The notes beneath the pieces are model-generated. The model was not told the origin of the DNA, ran no database searches, and worked only from the letters and a program-made list of their open reading frames with translations. 64,000 nt of DNA from Polyporus tsugae (Eukaryota; Basidiomycota; Agaricomycetes; Polyporales; Polyporaceae). The stretch is taken from NCBI GenBank assembly GCA_024305745.1, contig JAHRBS010000002.1, positions 1,984,001 through 2,048,000 of the forward strand. The letters run 5' to 3'. Position numbers and translations under genes: made by a program. Below, piece by piece: positions 57,220 to 64,000 of the stretch (positions are counted from its first letter, which is position 1; each line of letters opens with the position of its first letter).

Positions 57220-59907
57220 GCTGACCCCGGAATACTCAAACAACGCCGGCGACACACAGCGTATACGATCGGTGCTCAAAGACAATGGGGAAGGAATCCG
57301 GTCCGGCTTTGAGTCACTCGTCAGGGAAGAGAGCAGAGCGTGGACGCCAACAGCGGAGCAGACTGGGCCTGACGAGTCCGCCCAACGTCTACGTCAGAGC
57401 TGACCCTTGCAAGTCAAAGAGGACCTAAGGAACGGTGAGCTTGAAGAGCGGAAGGACGGAAGAGGGGATTACTGACGTCTGCGAAAGGCGGAAGACCAAT
57501 TAAGGGGATATGGCCGAGGGAGCACAGCAGGAGCGAGCCAGAGCCAGGTTCCTCTCCTCACAACGACCGCATCCGACGTCTAGGAGTTTGGGACGAAAAA
57601 AAGGGCGGGTCGTTGGCCAAGGGAGAAGGCGAACGATCAGAGGAAGAGGGACGGCCGAGGACACAGTACCTCAAGTAGTCACATCACAGGCCAGCAGAGA
57701 CGTCCAACCATCGTCAATCTCGATTACCGCGGTCAGTTCCCGGTGGGTGTTGCGCAGGCCGCACGGGTGGCGAGGAGGTTGGGAGTCCGCGAGCAACCTA
57801 GCGTCGGGAGACATCCAGGGCCTGGTCCAAGAACCAGATGGATCTCACCTCCTCAATCCACGCGTACGCCCAAAGACTTACTTAATTTCTGTCCGGAGCC
57901 CGCTTTCAGGAGCACCCGCTTCGCCTCTTTGCATCCGCCTGCCCGCACATCCACATCCCGCCTGAATGTTCCTTTTTTCGACAGAAACCGTCGGGTTGCT
58001 TGTCGTGAGCGCGCTGTGGCCCACGACGGCAGCGGCACCGTAACATGCGGCCGTTTGCCTGAGAAGATATCGGCTAGTTGGGCAGGAGCGCCGTCCCGAG
58101 ACAGCGACGTGCGTGGGAGGATCAAAACATTCGACTGCATAAGTACAAGAATGCAGGCTACCGCAATGCGCAGCGAAGAGGGTTCTTGTAAGTAGCGGCG
58201 CGGTGCCATTCAGTTGCAAAAGTCAATCTTGAACTATCAGAAGCGGAAAACGGCCTTGTGGAGGGGCGGCAGGACGGTGCGGGCGAGGCGCGTTGGCGGG
58301 GACGAGGCGTCGGCGTCGGCGTCGGCGTCGAGGAGAAGGGTTTCTAGAGTTTGGTTGCCAAGCTGATGGTCCGTCTATCACTCCGTCTCTCCTCGCCAAC
58401 GCTCGCAACCGAGATCCTCTCCAGGCGCGGCACGTTGCCTCTTGATGCCTCCAGCCTGGCTTCAGTAAGTAAGTAACTTACGTCTCGGTTGTAATCCTGC
58501 TACGCAAGGCACGCGTTTCAAAATCACTGCACATTGACAGGCGTGACAGAAATACGCGCAGTCCCCCCACCTCCACCTCGCCCATACTTACTGCATCCAC
58601 AGAGAAATGCCACATCGTTGCTCAGTGTATAAGCTTCAGAGCCATTTGTCCTTCCGCGGCCCCGTGAGTCGTCGCGTTACAGACCGTGGCGATCCCTGAC
58701 GTCGACCTCCTATTTCAATTCGCAAGCTAGGATCGCATCAACACCGTAAGAATGGCCCCTACTCGCGCCAGGCGGGGGGAGAGTCCGACCTGTACACCCC
58801 ATCGTTGAAACTGTGGCCAGCAACAGGAATCACAGGGTCTTAAGATACGCTCCACGAGAGAAGGAAATGCTGGCTGACAATGGAGACCTGCGACTGAAGA
58901 CGCCATCATGGCCAATTCATACACTCATTCGCCGAGACCTCAGGGTGCGAAGGGCGAGATTCACAGTAAATCTTTAAGGGTGGTAACATGATCAAGCTTA
59001 ACGCATCCAAACCCTCGGAGTAACAACTCCTTGTTCTTTTATTGGATCCTGAGACCGTGAACAGGAACCTTATGTAAAGTAAGTTTTACGCTAAGTTGTC
59101 CGCTGCTGTCGACACTCACCTGTGCTCTGTGTGATGGACCAGGACAGTGTGACTGGACATCCGAAACCATCGCGGGAACGAAGTCCAGGGTGAACCACAG
59201 GCCTGGGAAGTGCGCAATCAGCACCGGGGGCGTATGCCAGTGATCGCAAGTGCCCTCACAAAACGTTCACCGTCGAATCGTTGCAGCCTTCCCACGCGTG
59301 CGGAATGATGGTCAAGGAGATGCGATTCTCCTCAAGGCTGGAACAAGCGAGGCCATACAGTGACGGTCGATATCGATGTCCGACTCCTACGTATACCTTG
59401 GTCCATTGGGACCGCCAACATGTACAGAACGCTGACCATCCCCAACCGAATTCGACGTGTACATGTGTCTCGCAGCAACTGGTGCCGTCCCATTCGTAGA
59501 ACTCTTGTGCTTGCTTGGGAACCAATACATCAATCTGAGTACGTGTCCGTCGATCTCCCCGCGGCCAGACTGACCCCAACGACGTACCATACTTACAGAC
59601 AGACCATACTCCGCTCAGAGATCCCCTATAGATATCACATCCTGCAACACCGACAACACGAAAAAATAGTCTCTTTTCATACATACTTGCCTCGGCCATT
59701 ACCTGTGCTTGCGAAGTATGACGGGAAAATACAGTGCGGGATATGATACTTACGCAAGCAGCAGTCGATCAAGGAGATTGGGGAAAGATAACAAAGAGCA
59801 AGCGAGAAAAAGACAAGCGGAACACAGGACAAACCACCGGCCTACCAGCACTGCCGACGCGAGTGCATAACGTCTGCGAGCCGAATGGGAACGGAAGCCG
59901 GAGCAGA
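57220..59907. other. 2.7 kb without a recognisable gene, upstream of the homeobox gene
   Basis: The homeobox promoter must lie at its left side and the 3' flank of U1-70K at its right. Short open frames (for example 57510-57965 plus, 59256-59699 minus) show no domain or spliced continuation. A GCGTCG microsatellite lies near 58307-58330. It could be long regulatory DNA or contain an unrecognised RNA or small gene. Confidence 0.5.
58307..58330. repeat. GGCGTC microsatellite
   Basis: About four copies of a GGCGTC unit in non-coding sequence. Confidence 0.75.
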
Positions 59908-61330
59908 CTAGTAGCGAGGGCGCTTGACATCCCGGTCATCATACCCACCAGGCCCTTCACGCTTGAGGTCCCCGCGATATCCTCCACCACCGCCGAATCC
60001 GCCGCCAGGCGGGCCGTACCCACCAGGACCACCACCACCAGGGGGGCCGCCGTAGCCTCCCCCGGGCGGTCCGCCTCCATATCCACCAGGTCCGTGTCCT
60101 CCAGGTGGCCCGCCGCCGTACCCTCCTGGCCCATGATCGGGAGGCGGTCCGCCGAATCCTCCACCTTGGTACCCGATGCCGCCGCCACGTCCCCTAGAGT
60201 GCAACTCGTTAGTCTTCGGAACAACTTATGATGAAGGTGTTCATGCTGGTCATCTTACCTGTAGCCGCCCCCAAAACCGCCACGTCCGCCTCCGCCGAAA
60301 TCGTCCCTTGGACCACCAAACCTGTCGCCGCCAAACCCACCTCGTCCGCCGCGAAAACCACCACCACGTCCTCCTCTGAAGCCACCACCGCGGTCGCCAC
60401 CACCACGATCGCCGCCGCCGCGGAACCCTCCTCGGAAGCCACCTCGGCCGCCGCCGCCGCCGCCGCCAGCGAATGTAGGCGGCTCGGGCTTGGGCCTACC
60501 ACCCAATCCACCACCCAGACGACGTGGTTTCCACCCCCTCACCGTACGACCACGTTCGACGTCAACGAGAACTCGCTTGCCCATGATCTGAAGCCGGTCC
60601 GACTCCTTGTACGCAGCTGAAAATGAAAATGTCATGCCGACAACGCAGGTGCGAAGATGCATGCTGGGTGAGTGTGTTTAATGTGTGGAAGAATAATGTT
60701 ACCTTTCATGTCGCGCTCACGCTCGAACACGATGAACGCGTAACCTCTGCTGCGGCCGTTCTTGTCCCGAACAATCCTCACCCGTTCGATGCTGCCGAAC
60801 CCCTCAAACTCCCGTCTGAGGTCATTCTCCGTGGCAGTCTTGTGCTGCAGCATAATGTCAGTGCTGAACCACCGGGTATTGTGTGCGTACATACCAGACG
60901 AGATATGAAAAGCGTTTTATAGGGGTCGCCAACAGCTTCAGGATCCTCTGACGGTTTGTCTGCAGAATCGTCAGCACCGGCGGAAATGCGCAGGAAGCGG
61001 GCGCATACAGTCGTCCTTTGCCTTGTTAAACTCTTCGGCCCTCTTTTTCTTCCTCTCCTCCCTCCGTACGGCCCTCTTTGTCTCCTCCGCATGCGTGAAC
61101 GCGGGTTCCTCTCCTTCTTCCATACCATCCCGATCCTCGCCAGTATCTCCGGACTCCATCATGCCCTGCGTCTTCGCCTCCCGCAGTGATGCGAGGAGAT
61201 GGCCGACCCCATTGACATTTTTGGCCTTGACTCGGTCGATGTCACGGTCCAGAGGGCGGGTATAAGGCAACGGGGGCCTCGGTGCGAAGAGTTTGAGGAG
61301 ATTCGGGGGTAGCAAGTGAGTGCCTGGCAT
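59908..61330 (-). CDS. SNRNP70: U1 snRNP 70 kDa protein
   Basis: Component of the U1 snRNP that binds U1 RNA stem-loop I for 5' splice-site recognition. It begins [20 protein letters not shown] followed by LPYTRPLD, the diagnostic U1-70K N-terminus. A charged helix follows, then the [14 protein letters not shown] (RNP2), [20 protein letters not shown] and [16 protein letters not shown] (RNP1). After it come [20 protein letters not shown] and RLGGGLGG, as in all U1-70K. Unlike the animal protein, the C-terminus is a long Gly/Arg RGG region and then Gly/Pro/Tyr-rich, not RS-rich. Introns lie in the RRM at about 60890 and 60700, and near 60240-60190. It ends KRPRY. Confidence 0.95.
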
Positions 61331-61739
61331 TGCGCGACTGATTCAGGGTGGAAGGGGGTGCGCAAAAGTGAGGTGGGGTGTGTGTAGGCGGGTGTTGGGT
61401 GCTGAGTCGTGAAGAACAATGGCAGAGGAGCAGGTAGAGTATTAGAGTTTTAGAGACTGGTGCCGATGATAAATACTACGCTCTTCCGCTGCTATGGACA
61501 AGCCTACGTCGCCCCGAGCGTCGTCGTGTACCCCGCCGCCGTGTCTGGCTCGCTGGTCGAGTGGGTGATGGTGGAGGAAAGCAAGTTGGCCCTGGGAAAG
61601 CGCGCGTCGCTGCCAACAACACACCCTCCCCCGGCGCCTCTGGCACACCCGGCCTCCTCCTCCACCCTCATTTCCGTGCGTATGCAACTCGTTCCCACTC
61701 GCCCCGCTGTCCACTCATCCCAGTATAATCATAGATGAT
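61331..61739. promoter_or_regulatory. Divergent promoter region of U1-70K and COX10
   Basis: Both genes start at its borders and read outward over 409 bp. A CACCC/GGGTG-rich patch lies at 61340-61400. No specific element assigned. Confidence 0.5.
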
Positions 61740-63086
61740 ATGAGAGGCGTAGGCAGCCCGTTCGCGGCGTACGTCTGTCGAAGCTGCGCTGCAAACATCC
61801 GAAATACAAGACGAGCAGTCCCGGGCCTCCAGTTACGCTCGGCCTCTACCCTGGTCCACCCCAAGGAGACCAATTTCTCTACTTTCTTCTTCGACAACCA
61901 CAGGTGGTCTGCAAAGGGCAAAAATGCTACAGTGCCTTCTCGCCCGGTCCCCCATGCCGTCCGCGGCCACTCGATCGACGCGACGTATTCCTCCCCCATC
62001 GACCTGCCTGCGACGACCTACAAGCAGGCGGAGGTGCTTACACCGCGACGGCTAGCCAAAATCTACATCCAGCTGTCGAAATCAAGTCTTACAGTTTTGG
62101 TTGTCTTGACCGCGATGTCAGGTGTGGCCCTTTCCCCTCTTCCTACCACCCTTCCCGTCCTGCTCTCCACCGCACTCGGCACAACCCTTTGCTCTGCCTC
62201 CGCCAACGCGTTCAACCAGGTCCAGGAGGTGCCCTATGATGCGCAGATGGCGCGCACGCGCAATCGCCCGCTGGTCCGCCGAGCTATCAGTCCGCTGCAC
62301 GCAACCGCCTTTGCAGTCACCACCGGCATCGCTGGCCCTGCACTACTCTGGGCGATGGTCAACCCCACCACAGCTATACTCGGGGCAGCAAACATAATAT
62401 TGTACGCCGGCGCTTACACGTACCTCAAGCGCAAGAGCACCATCAACACCTGGGTCGGCGCCGTCGTAGGCGGCATCCCGCCCCTCATGGGCTGGACGGC
62501 GTGTGGCGGCTCACTCATCCCTTCCTCCATCTCCAACGTCGAGTTCGTCCTCCCGTCGTTCCTCTCCTCCATCCCGACAGACGTCCTCGCCGCAGCGGAG
62601 AACCCACTAGCTCCGCTGGCGTTGTTCTTACTGCTCTATAGCTGGCAATTCCCTCATTTCAACGGATTATCGCACCTCGTACGTGAATCGTACGCTCAGG
62701 CCGGTTACCGGATGCTTTGCGTGCTGGACCCCCACAAGAACGCGACGGTGGCTCTTCGTCATGCGCTCTTGCTCGTACCAGCAACGTCGATCCTCTTCCC
62801 TCTTTCGGGGTTGACAACGTGGGCGTTCGCGCTGACGAGCATCGTGCCACACTCAGTCTGCGTGAACGCGGCGTACAAGTTCTGGAAGTTTGGCGGGGAG
62901 AAGCAGGCGAGGAAGGTGTTCCAGCATAGTCTCTGGTACCTTCCGGTTTTGATGGGGCTTATGATGTTCCACAAACAAGGTATGGATTGGGGATCATGGA
63001 TAGGACTAGGTAAAGATGACGAGGAAGAGGGAGCGGTGGTCGGAGACGCGAAGGAGAAGGCGACGGTCGACGGCGCATCTGTCTAG
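61740..63086 (+). CDS. COX10: Heme O synthase (protoheme IX farnesyltransferase)
   Basis: COX10 farnesylates heme b to heme O in the mitochondrial inner membrane for cytochrome oxidase. It is a single exon of 448 residues, unusual among its intron-rich neighbours. The N-terminus is rich in Arg, Ser and Ala (mitochondrial presequence). The UbiA-type prenyl-diphosphate site is NAFNQVQEVPYDAQMARTRN with RPL after it. The second signature is YTYLKRKSTINTWVGAVVGG and IPPLMGW. Seven to nine membrane spans are visible, and a conserved WQFPHFNGLSH block occurs near residue 300. The C-terminal 40 residues are charged and not conserved. It is convergent with the ZNF830-like gene, 95 bp between stops. 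Confidence 0.95.
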   Translation: MRGVGSPFAAYVCRSCAANIRNTRRAVPGLQLRSASTLVHPKETNFSTFFFDNHRWSAKGKNATVPSRPVPHAVRGHSIDATYSSPIDLPATTYKQAEVLTPRRLAKIYIQLSKSSLTVLVVLTAMSGVALSPLPTTLPVLLSTALGTTLCSASANAFNQVQEVPYDAQMARTRNRPLVRRAISPLHATAFAVTTGIAGPALLWAMVNPTTAILGAANIILYAGAYTYLKRKSTINTWVGAVVGGIPPLMGWTACGGSLIPSSISNVEFVLPSFLSSIPTDVLAAAENPLAPLALFLLLYSWQFPHFNGLSHLVRESYAQAGYRMLCVLDPHKNATVALRHALLLVPATSILFPLSGLTTWAFALTSIVPHSVCVNAAYKFWKFGGEKQARKVFQHSLWYLPVLMGLMMFHKQGMDWGSWIGLGKDDEEEGAVVGDAKEKATVDGASV

Positions 63087-63181
63087 AGCATCCTACATCT
63101 TAGCCATCCGTACCACCCGTAGTATAGTATTCTCTAGCAATGGATCTCGTGCTTACATGCATCGCACCGTCCACGGACGCG

Positions 63182-64000
63182 TCATGAAGACGAAGACTCG
63201 CCCTTCTTCGCAGCCTTTGCCGCTTCCCGCTTTTTCTTGAGTGCCTCGAGCTTGTTCTTCATCACCGACACCCGCGCGTCCGCCTCCTCCTGTGCCTGCT
63301 CCTCCTCCATGAGCCTATCCATGATCAGCTCCCGCTCGTCTTGCTCCTTCTTTCGCCGTTTAGCCTCCTCGTCCAGTACCTCCTCCTTCCCTGACTCTTC
63401 TACCGCACTCCCGTCCAGAGGGGACGAGGGGAAACCTTGCGGCACCTCCGCTGAGAGGACAGGCTCTGCCATGACCGTCGCGCGTTCGTACGTCTCCTGG
63501 TAATCCGGCGCGTTGACTACGGTCTGCTGGAACTGCTGCCACTCGAGGTCGAGCCCGTCTGCAGGTCCCACCGCCACTGCCGGGGCGTCCGGCACTCTTT
63601 GCGCGCCCACCTCCTCTTCGTCGTCGTCTTCGTCTTCGTCTTCGTCTTCTGGCGGGGGCGGCGCCATCGAGAGGTCAGAGAAGAAGTTCGCGGGCAGGGC
63701 AGCCCGTTTCTCCTTCCCCGGGTTCGACGGTGCAGGGGCAGGGGGCTCTTGGCTCTCTAATCTCCGCTTCTTCGTGTCAGACCCCGACTCGGACATGTGC
63801 ACGTCCTCGTCCTCCGCGTCGTTCTCTGCTTCGTCGACCTCCATCGCTTTTCGCTTCAGGCTCTCCCGCTCTTCCTCCTCCCTCTGCGCCGCCCTGGCGC
63901 GTTCTTCGCGGAGGCGACCGGCGTTCGTGCGATGAGCCTTGCTCCCGATGTGGCCCTCCCATGCCGACGCGTGCTTGACATTCGCTTCACATGCTATGCA
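63182..64000 (-). CDS. ZNF830: ZNF830/CCDC16-like zinc-finger protein (5' end outside window)
   Basis: The gene is cut by the right window edge. The visible part begins CIACEANVKHASAWEGHIGS then KAHRTN, a C2H2 zinc finger of the matrin/U1-like type (Cys, Cys, then His in WEGH and KAH). A charged helix (LREERARAAQREEEERES) follows. Further on are acidic runs encoded by a GAC/GAA-rich repeat near 63620-63650, a conserved WQQFQQTV segment, and a C-terminal coiled-coil (ERELIMDRLMEEEQAQ, VSVMKNKLEALKKKREAAK). This arrangement matches ZNF830/CCDC16, a nuclear protein linked to splicing and DNA replication fidelity. No intron is needed in the visible part. Confidence 0.82.
   Translation of the reverse strand, partial: CIACEANVKHASAWEGHIGSKAHRTNAGRLREERARAAQREEEERESLKRKAMEVDEAENDAEDEDVHMSESGSDTKKRRLESQEPPAPAPSNPGKEKRAALPANFFSDLSMAPPPPEDEDEDEDDDEEEVGAQRVPDAPAVAVGPADGLDLEWQQFQQTVVNAPDYQETYERATVMAEPVLSAEVPQGFPSSPLDGSAVEESGKEEVLDEEAKRRKKEQDERELIMDRLMEEEQAQEEADARVSVMKNKLEALKKKREAAKAAKKGESSSS

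Noticed and set aside
1..64000. tRNA, rRNA, CRISPR array, intact transposon or viral genes
   Set aside because: I scanned by eye for tRNA B-box-like motifs, repeat-spacer arrays, terminal inverted repeats with target duplications, and transposase or reverse-transcriptase motifs, and found none convincing. A tRNA or Rfam search would be needed to exclude weak cases.

Overview
This window is nuclear DNA from a filamentous fungus, almost certainly a mushroom-forming basidiomycete (Agaricomycetes). The evidence is GC-rich coding sequence, genes broken by many 50-65 nt GT-AG introns, tight gene packing on both strands, and basidiomycete-type families (F-box/LRR, HNH-nuclease and Zn2Cys6 proteins, and a fused biotin synthase gene). 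I recognised about 23 protein genes. I saw no rRNA, tRNA, CRISPR array or intact transposon. Exon limits were read by eye from splice signals and frame continuity.

Region 1 (1-6.7 kb) is the unusual part. A complete ten-exon mitochondrial trimethyllysine dioxygenase gene (2064-3948, carnitine pathway) sits between two inverted-repeat arms (1-1290, cut by the window edge, and 3727-5055). Each arm carries the last TMLH exon and everything downstream, as far as the promoter of a secreted DUF5648-repeat protein. A diverged third copy of part of the arm lies at about 1330-1740. An HNH-nuclease-like gene follows.

Region 2 (7.3-24.3 kb) holds a fused dethiobiotin synthetase/DAPA aminotransferase (biotin), a four-span MARVEL-like membrane protein, a long proline- and serine-rich protein, CWH43 (GPI-anchor lipid remodelling) and the beta subunit of AP-3.

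Region 3 (24.9-45.8 kb) holds an ARID protein of the SWI/SNF remodeller (Swi1), a 4 kb stretch with no recognisable gene, a TMEM41/VTT-type ER membrane protein, a Zn2Cys6 transcription factor, a J-domain protein, a frame-broken F-box gene and an MFS transporter.

Region 4 (46.7-64 kb) is mostly gene-expression machinery: a Zng1/CobW GTPase, a Yju2/CCDC130 splicing factor, ribosomal protein uS10, eIF4B, Arp2/3 subunit 2, a homeobox factor behind a 2.7 kb non-coding stretch, U1-70K, COX10 (heme O synthase) and a ZNF830-like zinc-finger protein cut by the right edge.

The genes are mostly housekeeping and do not form one pathway cluster. Four introns with GC instead of GT donors recur across the window. 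The strongest unexplained structure is the inverted repeat around the TMLH gene.
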